From CAYWPG01 sp964460035 (GTDB taxonomy: Bacteria; Pseudomonadota; Gammaproteobacteria; Nitrococcales; AK92): a stretch of 64,000 bases of DNA. This document shows, in pieces, positions 8,712 to 16,180 of this stretch. A program made the translations under genes and the position numbers. Location: positions 62,001-126,000 of the forward strand of contig CAYWPG010000004.1 in the NCBI GenBank assembly GCA_964460035.1, written 5' to 3'. Position 1 is the stretch's first letter, and each line of letters begins with the position of its first letter. The notes below the pieces were generated by a model that had not been told where the DNA came from, did no database searches, and worked only from the letters and a program-made list of their open reading frames with translations.

Positions 8712-9981
8712 TGTACACCGTGCGGCCGTCGACCAGCGTGCGCACGACCCGGCCGGTGAACTCCCAGCCCAGGAACGGCGAATTCTTGCCGCGGCTATGC
8801 AGCCGAGCCGGCTCCACCCGCCAGATGGCGGCGGGGTCGAAGATACAAATATCTGCCGGCGCGCCTACGCTCAGAGTGCCGGCGTTCAGCCCCAGGATGC
8901 GGGCCGGGTTGCAGGTGACGCGAGCGAGCGCAGCGCTGAGCGGCAACAGCTCTTCGTCCACCAGGCGCAAAACCAGGGCTAGCAGAGTGTCCAGGCCGGA
9001 TGCTCCTGGCTCGCAGGCCCCCAGAGGGCCTTCCTTGGCGTCGGGCTCGTGCGGCTGATGATCGGAGCAGATTGCGGCGATGGTACCGTCTGCCACGGCG
9101 CGGCGTAGCGCCTCGCGATCGCTCTGGGTGCGCAGCGGCGGATCTACCTGTGCGGCGCTGTTGAAGCCCCAGAGGTCCATTTCGGTAAGGAATAACTGCA
9201 AGGCAGCAACATCGGCGCTGACCCGATACCCTTGCTGTTGGGCGCGAGCGATCATCGCCGCACCAGCAGCGGTGGAGAGCCGGCCGAAGTGGGTTTGCGC
9301 CCCCGTCTGCTGCACTAGGGCCAGATCGCGCCCCAGCGCGGCGGTTTCCGCCGCGGCCGGTATGCCCGGCAAGCCCAGCCGCGTGGCGACTTCGCCCTCG
9401 TGCATCAGTCCGCCCTCGCTGAGCCAAGGATCTGTAGGCGTGAGCAGCACCGGAAGTTCGAAGGTGGAGGCGTACTCCATGGCGCGACGCAGCACCAGGG
9501 TGTTTCTGATCGGCCGGCCGCCATCGGACATGGCCGGACATCCGGCCGCGCGCAGGGCGGCCATTTCGCTGAGCTGTTCGCCAGCGAGGTCCTTGGTGAG
9601 CGCGCCGAGGGGCACGATTTTGGCCGCGCCGGCCTCTATGGCGCGGCGGCGCACCAGCTCGACTACAGAGGGACTGTCGATCACTGGGCTGGTGTCGGGC
9701 GGACAACACAGACTGGTGATGCCGCCGGCCGCGGCGGCGCGCGCCTCGGTGGCGATGGTGGCCTTGTGCGCTTGTCCGGGCTCGCGCACCCGGGCGGCAA
9801 GATCGACCAGCCCGGGGCAGACGATGTGGCCGGCGGCGTCGATGGTCTCCTCGGCGCGGAAACCCACAGGGGCTGTGCCCACACCCTGAATCACGCCGTC
9901 GACAATGAAGAGATCCAAGCGCTCGTCAATGCCGTTGGCCGGATCGATGACGCGCCCGTCGGCGATCACGATACTGCTCAT
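8701..9981 (-). CDS. pyrC': Non-catalytic dihydroorotase-like subunit PyrC'
   Basis: 426 aa amidohydrolase-fold protein of the dihydroorotase family. The metal-binding HxH that normally follows strand 1 is replaced (PGLVDLAARVREPGQ near residue 60), as in the inactive PyrC' of Pseudomonas. The later CSDHQPHEPDAKEGP segment is kept. In Pseudomonas PyrC' has no enzyme activity and serves as a structural partner of aspartate carbamoyltransferase, so a catalytic dihydroorotase should be encoded elsewhere. The start ATG at 9981 overlaps the pyrB stop by 4 bases. A much longer open frame upstream is an artefact of the pyrB region. Confidence 0.9.
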   Translation of the reverse strand: MSSIVIADGRVIDPANGIDERLDLFIVDGVIQGVGTAPVGFRAEETIDAAGHIVCPGLVDLAARVREPGQAHKATIATEARAAAAGGITSLCCPPDTSPVIDSPSVVELVRRRAIEAGAAKIVPLGALTKDLAGEQLSEMAALRAAGCPAMSDGGRPIRNTLVLRRAMEYASTFELPVLLTPTDPWLSEGGLMHEGEVATRLGLPGIPAAAETAALGRDLALVQQTGAQTHFGRLSTAAGAAMIARAQQQGYRVSADVAALQLFLTEMDLWGFNSAAQVDPPLRTQSDREALRRAVADGTIAAICSDHQPHEPDAKEGPLGACEPGASGLDTLLALVLRLVDEELLPLSAALARVTCNPARILGLNAGTLSVGAPADICIFDPAAIWRVEPARLHSRGKNSPFLGWEFTGRVVRTLVDGRTVYSAA

Positions 9982-10937
9982 GCGCTCTCTCCCACCGCAC
10001 CCATCGCCATGGACATTACCGCCATCCGCACGGCTATGCCGTTGGTCACCTGCTGCAGAATTACCGAGTGCGGTCCGTCCGCTACCGCCGACTCGATCTC
10101 GACGCCGCGGTTGATCGGCCCGGGGTGCATGACTATCGCATCGGGCTTGGCCGCGGCCAGCCGCTCTTGGCTGAGGCCGTAGAGACGGAAGAACTCCGCT
10201 TCGCTGGGCAGCAGTGCGCCGGCCATGCGCTCTTTCTGCAGCCGCAGCATGATGATGACGTCCACGTCGCGCAGCCCTGCCTGCATGTCGTGGAAAACCT
10301 TCACGCCCATCGCCTCTATGTCCCATGGGAGCAGAGTCTTGGGCGCGATCACCCGTACCTCGCCGGCGCCCAGGGTGTTCAGGGCATGGATCTGCGAGCG
10401 CGCCACGCGCGAATGGAGGATGTCGCCCACGATCGCGATCCGCAGCGGCTCGAAAGCGCCCTTGTGCTGGCGAATGGTGAACATGTCCAGCATCGCCTGG
10501 GTTGGGTGGGCATGACGGCCGTCGCCGGCGTTGATTACGCTCACGCCGGGAGCGACGTTGCGAGCGATGAAGTGGGCGGCGCCGGAGTCGGCATGGCGGA
10601 CGACGAACATGTCGCACTGCATGGCCTGCAGGTTATGGAGCATGTCCAGCAGGCTCTCGCCCTTGACGGTCGCCGAAGTGCCGATGTTGATGTTCAGCAC
10701 GTCGGCCGACAGGCGCTTGGCCGCCAGTTCGAAGGTGGTGCGCGTGCGTGTGCTGGCCTCGAAGAAGAGGTTCATAACGGTGCGTCCGCGCAACAAGGGT
10801 ACTTTCTTGATGGACTTGTCGATGACCCCGGAAAAAGACTCCGCGGTGTCCAGAATCTGCGTCAGCAGCTCCCGCGAGAGTCCTTCCGTTGTCAGGAAGT
10901 GGCGCAAGCGCCCGTGTTCGTCCAGTTGCAGGTTCAT
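9978..10937 (-). CDS. pyrB: Aspartate carbamoyltransferase catalytic subunit
   Basis: 319 aa. It joins carbamoyl phosphate and aspartate in the first committed step of pyrimidine synthesis. The carbamoyl-phosphate motif FFEASTRTRTTFE is near residue 60. HPTQAMLDMFTI, the aspartate-binding LRLQKERM and HPGPINRGVE are all present. It is somewhat longer than class C enzymes, consistent with the form that assembles with PyrC'. No pyrI regulatory gene follows. It is linked by ATGA overlaps to pyrR upstream and pyrC' downstream. Confidence 0.96.
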   Translation of the reverse strand: MNLQLDEHGRLRHFLTTEGLSRELLTQILDTAESFSGVIDKSIKKVPLLRGRTVMNLFFEASTRTRTTFELAAKRLSADVLNINIGTSATVKGESLLDMLHNLQAMQCDMFVVRHADSGAAHFIARNVAPGVSVINAGDGRHAHPTQAMLDMFTIRQHKGAFEPLRIAIVGDILHSRVARSQIHALNTLGAGEVRVIAPKTLLPWDIEAMGVKVFHDMQAGLRDVDVIIMLRLQKERMAGALLPSEAEFFRLYGLSQERLAAAKPDAIVMHPGPINRGVEIESAVADGPHSVILQQVTNGIAVRMAVMSMAMGAVGESA

Positions 10938-11440
10938 CCCGCTATCCGTCGTATCAGAGTGAGAGGCTCGGGGCCGGTGAGTTTGATCTGTTCGCCAGGG
11001 GCGAGCGCGAGGCGCGCGCCTACCACGTCGGCGGCGATGGGCAGCTCCCGCCCGCCGCGATCGATAAGCGCCGCCAGCACGACTTGCCGCGGGCGGCCGT
11101 AATCGAAGATCTCGTTGAGCGCCGCGCGTACCGTGCGCCCGGTGTAGAGCACGTCGTCGACGAGAATGATGTCGCGGTCGTCCACCGCGAACGGCAGTCG
11201 CGAGGGACGCACTTGCGGATTCATGCCGATGCGGCTGAAGTCGTCGCGATAGAAGGAAATATCCAGCGTGCCCAGCGGTTCGGCGATGCTCAGCTGGCGG
11301 TGCAGCCGCTGGGCTATCCATACGCCTCCGGTGTGGATGCCGATCATTACCGGATTATCCAGCTCGCGCTCGGCAATGAGCGAGCGCAGGTCGGTACTCA
11401 TCTTGTCGATCAATGCTTCGACGCTGGGCGTTTCGGTCAT
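10934..11440 (-). CDS. pyrR: Bifunctional pyrimidine regulator / uracil phosphoribosyltransferase PyrR
   Basis: 168 aa. The PRPP-binding motif DIILVDDVLYTGRTVRAAL is clear near residues 90-108, as is the N-terminal IGIHTGGVWIAQRL. In Gram-positive bacteria PyrR binds pyr mRNA in response to UMP or UTP. In Pseudomonas-type operons it sits in the same place upstream of pyrB and may regulate transcription, with UPRTase activity as well. I did not identify a PyrR-binding RNA element. The ATG at 11440 overlaps the ruvX stop, and the stop overlaps the pyrB start. Confidence 0.93.
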   Translation of the reverse strand: MTETPSVEALIDKMSTDLRSLIAERELDNPVMIGIHTGGVWIAQRLHRQLSIAEPLGTLDISFYRDDFSRIGMNPQVRPSRLPFAVDDRDIILVDDVLYTGRTVRAALNEIFDYGRPRQVVLAALIDRGGRELPIAADVVGARLALAPGEQIKLTGPEPLTLIRRIAG

Positions 11441-11892
11441 CGTCCATGCTCCGTGAACCAGGTGTCCAGAATCACGCAGGCAGCCATGCTGTCCAGCGCG
11501 GCCTTCTGCTTGCGCAGGCGTTGCCCCCGCACGCCGCGCTGGGCAAGCGCTTGCTCGGCGACATATGAGGAGAGGCGTTCGTCCACGGTATGCACCGGCA
11601 GGCGGAAACGCCCGTGCAGGCGCCGCGCGAATCGCTCCGCCCCCTCGCCCGCGGCGGGCAGCGTGCCATCCGCGTGCCGGGGCACGCCCACGACCAGCGC
11701 CACTGGCTGCCATTCGGCGATGAGCTGCGCTACTTCGTCCCAGTTGGGCTGTCCGTCGCGGCATGCCAGGGTGCGCAACGGGCGGGCGCTGCCGGTCAGC
11801 GTCTCACCCACGGCGACCCCGGTGCGGCTCAAGCCGAAGTCGAACCCAAGAACGGTTCCCTCCGGCGGCGCGCTGTTGCCATCGTCAGGCAT
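11437..11892 (-). CDS. ruvX: Putative Holliday junction resolvase / pre-16S rRNA nuclease YqgF
   Basis: 151 aa RNase H-fold nuclease. The N-terminal catalytic strand carries LGFDFGLSRTGVAVGE, with the first Asp near residue 18. The middle motif VVGVPRHADGT is followed by the conserved VDERLSSYVAE and a C-terminal DSMAACVILDTW. YqgF is essential in E. coli, where it matures the 5' end of 16S rRNA. An older name is RuvX. It overlaps yqgE by 8 bases and pyrR by 4. Confidence 0.94.
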   Translation of the reverse strand: MPDDGNSAPPEGTVLGFDFGLSRTGVAVGETLTGSARPLRTLACRDGQPNWDEVAQLIAEWQPVALVVGVPRHADGTLPAAGEGAERFARRLHGRFRLPVHTVDERLSSYVAEQALAQRGVRGQRLRKQKAALDSMAACVILDTWFTEHGR

Positions 11893-12454
11893 GCCCGCTG
11901 CTCAACGATAGACGCGTGATGTCGACGCCTAGCAATTTCGCGGCTGCGCGCCAGCGCTGATTCGGCGGCGTCTCGAACATGACCTCGTTATCCGCCGGAC
12001 CACTCAGCCAGGCGTTCTCGGCCATTTCGGCCTCCAGCTGCCCCGGCCCCCAGCCGGCGTATCCCAGGGCGACCAGATAGCGTTTCGGTCCTTCCCCGCG
12101 CGCGATGGCTTCAAGCACATCGCGCGATGTGGTGAGACTGAGCTCGGAGGAGATAGGCAGCGTGCCTTCCCAGCTTTGATCGCCGTCGTGCAGTACGAAA
12201 CCCCGTTCCCGCTGGACCGGGCCGCCCAGGTACACGATGCCGCGGCTCGTGGCGGCGTCGGTCTCCTCGTGACCGAGATGGCTGAGCAGTTCGCCGAGGC
12301 TGACGTCGCTGGGGCGATTGATGATGATGCCCATCGCGCCGTCCTCGTTGTGCTCGCACACGTAGGTCACGCTCTGGAAGAAATTGGGATCGCGGAGCGC
12401 CGGCATGGCGATCAGAAAGTGATTGCGAAAATAATGGACTGCGGTCATGCGCAT
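11885..12454 (-). CDS. yqgE: UPF0301 family protein YqgE (AlgH)
   Basis: About 189 aa. The family core HFLIAMPALRDPNFFQSVTYVCEHNEDGAMGIIIN-type region begins within 20 residues of the start, followed by GGPVQRERGFVLH and a C-terminal GWGPGQLEAEM. AlgH/YqgE is a conserved protein of unclear biochemical role, named for an effect on alginate regulation in Pseudomonas. The start is uncertain among ATGs at 12448 and 12454 and an upstream codon at 12484. I chose 12454 because GGCGGA precedes it, and the family usually begins close to HFLIAMP. It overlaps ruvX. Confidence 0.88.
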   Translation of the reverse strand: MRMTAVHYFRNHFLIAMPALRDPNFFQSVTYVCEHNEDGAMGIIINRPSDVSLGELLSHLGHEETDAATSRGIVYLGGPVQRERGFVLHDGDQSWEGTLPISSELSLTTSRDVLEAIARGEGPKRYLVALGYAGWGPGQLEAEMAENAWLSGPADNEVMFETPPNQRWRAAAKLLGVDITRLSLSSGHA

Positions 12455-12559
12455 AGTATCCGCCACTGCCTCCCGCCCCGACAAGCATCTCGGCCCGTGC
12501 GAGCGCCGCTCGCCGCGGCTCCGGGCTCCCGTGCCAAACGGCCGCGGGGCAGCGCGGTC

Positions 12560-13426
12560 CTAGCGCGCGTGCACTTGACTATCCTGCAGAAACTCCCAGG
12601 TGCGGACGATGACGAGCAAATCGTGTCCTTCCAGTGTGTCGGCCGGCACCGGCTCGTAGGGCGCGGCCAGCTCCACGATGCGCACAGCCGCCTGGTCGAG
12701 CACCGGATGGCCCGAGCCCTGCAGCACGCGCACACCGTACAGGCGGCCGTCCGGGCGCAAGGTTACCTCCAGGATGACGCGTCCGGTGAGGTTGCGCCGC
12801 CGCGCTTCCTCCGGATAGTTCAGGTTGCCGATGTGCTCGACTTTGTTGACCCATTGGTACATGTAGGCCGCCGCCGCGTGGCTGCGGGTGCGCGCGTCAA
12901 TGCGCCGTTTGCTCGGATAGCGCGGCACGCCGTCGTCGCGCGCCGTGGCCGCTTCGCTCAGGCGTGCGAGCTGCGGCTCGCCCGGCATGAGCTCATGCAC
13001 CGCGACCGATGGGTTGATGTCCGGCGTGGGCTCGCGTGGCGTCGCTGCGGGCTGCCGCGGGCTATGGAGCTGCACCAGCTCGGGGCGTTGTTCGGGTTGT
13101 GGCGGCGGCGGTGCGCCGGCGGTCGACTCTTGCAGGTGGTACCCCTCCGGCACGCCCTGCGAGAGCGCGCGCGCTTCCCGCTGCGGCCGCTGGCGTTCCT
13201 CGCTCAGGCCGCCTCCGTCCTGGTTGGCCTGGGCAAGATAATCGTAATCGTCGGGCGCGCGCTCGCTTGGCCGCTCCGCCAACGTAACCTCGATCAGGGG
13301 CGGTACCGCTCTGCGAGCAGGCGATGCGCTGAAGCCGACGCCGAAGATGACCAGGGCGTGAATCACGATGGCCAGAAAGACGGTCAGTGAAAGGCGGTCC
13401 GCGGGTGTAATTGCCGGTGTGTTCAT
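12560..13426 (-). CDS. tonB: TonB family protein
   Basis: 288 aa. It has an N-terminal transmembrane helix (residues about 13-33, LSLTVFLAIVIHALVIFGVGF), a long proline/glutamine-rich periplasmic linker and a C-terminal TonB domain (YPEEARRRNLTGRVILEV, then GHPVLDQAAVRIVELAAPYEP). TonB carries energy from ExbB-ExbD in the inner membrane to outer-membrane receptors. exbB and exbD are not adjacent, so this may be a specialised TonB. The Pseudomonas homologue in this position, between gshB and yqgE, has been tied to pili and twitching. The start at 13426 lies just before the membrane helix. Confidence 0.85.
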   Translation of the reverse strand: MNTPAITPADRLSLTVFLAIVIHALVIFGVGFSASPARRAVPPLIEVTLAERPSERAPDDYDYLAQANQDGGGLSEERQRPQREARALSQGVPEGYHLQESTAGAPPPPQPEQRPELVQLHSPRQPAATPREPTPDINPSVAVHELMPGEPQLARLSEAATARDDGVPRYPSKRRIDARTRSHAAAAYMYQWVNKVEHIGNLNYPEEARRRNLTGRVILEVTLRPDGRLYGVRVLQGSGHPVLDQAAVRIVELAAPYEPVPADTLEGHDLLVIVRTWEFLQDSQVHAR

Positions 13427-13471
13427 GGCGGCAATCTTAGCGTGTTCGCGCCCGTGCGACAGATCGTCGCG

Positions 13472-13512
13472 CGCTTTGCGCCCGCCGGGTGCACGGCGGC
13501 GGGCGCAAAGCG
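13472..13512 (-). terminator. Hairpin after gshB
   Basis: A 16-bp perfect stem (13472-13487 with 13497-13512) and a 9-base loop, starting 7 bases past the gshB stop. It is extremely GC-rich and has no T-tract after it in the direction of gshB. I read it as a factor-independent terminator of the weak type or an mRNA-stabilising end. Confidence 0.6.
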
Positions 13513-13518
13513 GGGGCA

Positions 13519-14466
13519 TCAGGGCAGCATAGTCTCGATTACATCGAACAGACGGGCGCAAATGTTCAGGCCGTAGATCCGATCGAGCTCGCGCACGCAA
13601 GTCGGGCTGGTGACGTTGACCTCGGTAAGGTAATCGCCGATCACATCCAGCCCCACGAAGATCAGGCCGTGCGCGCGCAGGGTCGGCGCCACCTGTTCGC
13701 AGATCCAGCGGTCGCGGTCCGATAGCGGTACGCCTTCGCCGCGGCCGCCGGCCGCCAGGTTGCCCCGACTCTCGCCGGCTGCGGGAATGCGGGCCAAGGC
13801 ATATTCCACCGGCTCGCCATTGATCATGAGAATGCGCTTGTCGCCGGCACTGATCTCCGGCAGGTAGCGCTGTGCCATCACGTAGCGCTGCTCGTGCTCG
13901 CTGAGCGTCTCGATGATCACGCTCAAATTAGGGTCTCCCGCCTGGGTAACGAATACTGAGGCGCCGCCCATGCCGTGCAACGGTTTGAGTACCGCTTTCT
14001 CCTGCTCGTGCACGAAGGCGCGCAGGTCGCTGCCGCGGCGACTGACCAGGGTGGGCGGGCAGCACTGGGGAAAGTGCGCGGTGAACAGCTTCTCGTTGGC
14101 ATCGCGCAATCCCTGCGGACGGTTGATCACCAGCGTGCCGGCCCGCTCGGCCAGTTCCAGCAAATACGTGGCATAGAGGTACTGGTTGTCCACCGGCGGA
14201 TCCTTGCGCATCAGAATGACATCCAGTTCTTCCAGCGGTCGCAGCTGGCGCTCGCCTAGTTCGTACCAGTGCTGGTTGTCGTCCATCACGCGCAGCGGGC
14301 GACAATCGCCCAACGGGCGGCCGTTGCGCAGCGACAGGTCGCCCAGCTCCAGGTAATTGATTTCCCAGCCGCGCGCTTGCGCTTCGAGCAGCATTGCGAA
14401 GGTGGTGTCCTTATAGGGCGTGATGGTCGCTATCGGATCCATCACTACGCCGAGCTTGATAGTCAT
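13519..14466 (-). CDS. gshB: Glutathione synthetase
   Basis: 315 aa ATP-grasp enzyme that adds glycine to gamma-glutamylcysteine. Features are the N-terminal KLGVVMDPIATITPYKDTTF, INRPQGLRDANEKL near residue 120, the ATP-grasp loop LKPLHGMGGASVF and the C-terminal GLDVIGDYLTEVNVTSPT. The ATG at 14466 gives the family N-terminus, and an in-frame extension to 14499 adds unrelated residues. It is divergent from pilG across about 240 bases, the same arrangement as in Pseudomonas. Confidence 0.96.
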   Translation of the reverse strand: MTIKLGVVMDPIATITPYKDTTFAMLLEAQARGWEINYLELGDLSLRNGRPLGDCRPLRVMDDNQHWYELGERQLRPLEELDVILMRKDPPVDNQYLYATYLLELAERAGTLVINRPQGLRDANEKLFTAHFPQCCPPTLVSRRGSDLRAFVHEQEKAVLKPLHGMGGASVFVTQAGDPNLSVIIETLSEHEQRYVMAQRYLPEISAGDKRILMINGEPVEYALARIPAAGESRGNLAAGGRGEGVPLSDRDRWICEQVAPTLRAHGLIFVGLDVIGDYLTEVNVTSPTCVRELDRIYGLNICARLFDVIETMLP

Positions 14467-14704
14467 GAGCAGGAATCCTCGCGTCTGATAAAGGGCCACA
14501 GCCGCTGTTGAACGGTTTGGCAGAAGCAGGCGCCCACTATACGGTATTCTCGGCCCGGGACGCTCCCGTCCGCTCGCTGCCCGGCCAGTGGATTGTATAG
14601 AAGTTATGTGTTAAACAATCTCAATAAAGTACTCGAAAGATAAGGGGATTCTGCCCGCGGCGAAGATCAGCCGGCCGCGGCCAGCTTGGCTCAGGGGGGG
14701 AGCG

Positions 14705-15109
14705 GTGGACGACCATACGACGCATGGAGATCTGGCGGGCCTTAAGGTCATGGTCATTGACGATAGCAAGACCATCCGCCGTACCGCCGAAACGCTTTTG
14801 AGGAAAGAAGGTTGTGATGTCGTCACGGCCAGCGACGGTTTCGAGGCGCTTGCCAAGATTGCCGATTACAAGCCGGGAATTATCTTTATCGACATCATGA
14901 TGCCGCGCCTAGACGGCTATCAAACCTGCGCGCTAATTAAGCACAATAGGCTGTTTCGCAATACGCCGGTTATTATGCTTTCCAGTAAGGACGGACTGTT
15001 CGATCGTGCGCGTGGCCGCATTGTCGGTTCCGAGCAGTATTTGACTAAGCCTTTCACTCGCGAGGAGCTGCTCGGCGCCATTAAGCGCCATTGGCGGCAG
15101 GCTGCCTAA
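14705..15109 (+). CDS. pilG: Twitching motility response regulator PilG
   Basis: 134 aa single receiver domain. The acidic pair lies in VMVIDD (Asp19-Asp20), the phosphoacceptor is Asp63 in FIDIMMP and the conserved lysine is Lys115 in YLTKPF. In the Pil-Chp system PilG is phosphorylated by ChpA and promotes pilus extension and cAMP production. The start is GTG at 14705 after a GGGGGG-type site. It is the first gene of the rightward chemosensory operon and is followed by pilH after 63 bases. Confidence 0.93.
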   Translation: MDDHTTHGDLAGLKVMVIDDSKTIRRTAETLLRKEGCDVVTASDGFEALAKIADYKPGIIFIDIMMPRLDGYQTCALIKHNRLFRNTPVIMLSSKDGLFDRARGRIVGSEQYLTKPFTREELLGAIKRHWRQAA

Positions 15110-15172
15110 TCCGGCGCGGCCGCCGTTGGCCTTTAGGTTCTATGAGTTAAGAAGGATTAAGAGGGGCTGCGC

Positions 15173-15538
15173 ATGACTCGCGTTCTCATCGTCGATGACT
15201 CTCCCACCGAGACCCACGTACTAAAGACCATGCTGGAGAAGCACGGTCATCAAGTCATGGTCGCGGCTACCGGTGAAGAGGGAATAAGACTTGCGCAGGA
15301 ACAGACGCCGGACGTCATTTTGATGGATATCGTCATGCCCGGCGTCAACGGTTTTCAGGCTACGCGGAAATTGAGCAAGGATCCCGCCACTTCGGGGATC
15401 CCTATCGTGATTATCAGTACCAAGGATCAGGATACTGATCGAATCTGGGCAAAGCGCCAAGGTGCCAAGGACTATATCGCCAAGCCGGTAACCGAAAGCG
15501 TGCTGCTAGAGAAGATCAAGTCCGTACTGGAATTCTGA
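15173..15538 (+). CDS. pilH: Twitching motility response regulator PilH
   Basis: 121 aa CheY-like receiver without an output domain. It shows VLIVDDSPTE at the N-terminus, phosphoacceptor Asp52 in LMDIVMPG and Lys104 in YIAKP. PilH is the second receiver of the Pil-Chp pathway and is thought to draw phosphate from ChpA and favour pilus retraction through PilT. It lies between pilG and pilI, 10 bases before the latter. AAGGATTAAGAGGGG precedes the ATG. Confidence 0.94.
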   Translation: MTRVLIVDDSPTETHVLKTMLEKHGHQVMVAATGEEGIRLAQEQTPDVILMDIVMPGVNGFQATRKLSKDPATSGIPIVIISTKDQDTDRIWAKRQGAKDYIAKPVTESVLLEKIKSVLEF

Positions 15539-15548
15539 GCCGGTACGT

Positions 15549-16091
15549 ATGAGCGCCAAGGCTACATCGCCTTTTCTCCTGCTCCGGGAGCTCGAGCGTC
15601 GCGGGCGCGAGCACAGCGCCGATCTGCCCGCTCAGGACGAGGCCCATGAGCCGTGGGTCGGCATCGGGTTTCGGCTGGGACGCGAGCGATTCGTAGCGTC
15701 GATGGGCGAAGTGATAGAGATTCTGACGTGCCCGCCGCTCTCGCGGGTGCCGCGCACGAAAGCGTGGCTGCGCGGGGTGGCGAACGTGCGAGGCACGCTG
15801 CTCCCGGTCATGGATCTGAACGGATACCTGGGGCAGCCGCTGGCGGCAGCGACCCGCCTGAGCCGCGTGCTGGTAGTGCGCTGGCAGGGCACGGTCGCGG
15901 GACTGTTGGTGGAGGAAGTGCTCGGCATGCGGCACTTCTACGAAGAGGACTGGAGCGAAGTGGGCGAGGACGTGCCCTCTCACGTGGCGCCGTACGTGAC
16001 TGGCGAATACCGCCGAGACGGGCAGGCGTGGCGTGTTTTCAGCATGCGAGCCCTAATCGAGCATCCTCAGTTTCTCAAGGTGGCAAGTTGA
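15549..16091 (+). CDS. pilI: CheW-like adaptor PilI
   Basis: 180 aa with one CheW domain (about residues 35-170). The core shows GFRLGRERFVASMGEVIEIL, LSRVPRTKAWLRGVANVRG and LLPVMDLNGYLG, all standard CheW features. It couples the pilus chemoreceptor PilJ to the histidine kinase ChpA at the inner membrane. Its place between pilH and pilJ is the conserved one. Its counterpart chpC lies at the far end of the same operon. Confidence 0.94.
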   Translation: MSAKATSPFLLLRELERRGREHSADLPAQDEAHEPWVGIGFRLGRERFVASMGEVIEILTCPPLSRVPRTKAWLRGVANVRGTLLPVMDLNGYLGQPLAAATRLSRVLVVRWQGTVAGLLVEEVLGMRHFYEEDWSEVGEDVPSHVAPYVTGEYRRDGQAWRVFSMRALIEHPQFLKVAS

Positions 16092-16180
16092 TGCGCGTCG
16101 CTTGCTGGAGATAGCGACGAGAAGAAGCGTCTCTCCGGCAAGGGCGACTCGAGGGCATTCTCTTAGAGGGGTTTAAAACC

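Noticed and set aside
12176..13390. 404-codon open frame on the plus strand across yqgE and tonB
   Set aside because: It is a mirror of two real minus-strand genes with clear family motifs.
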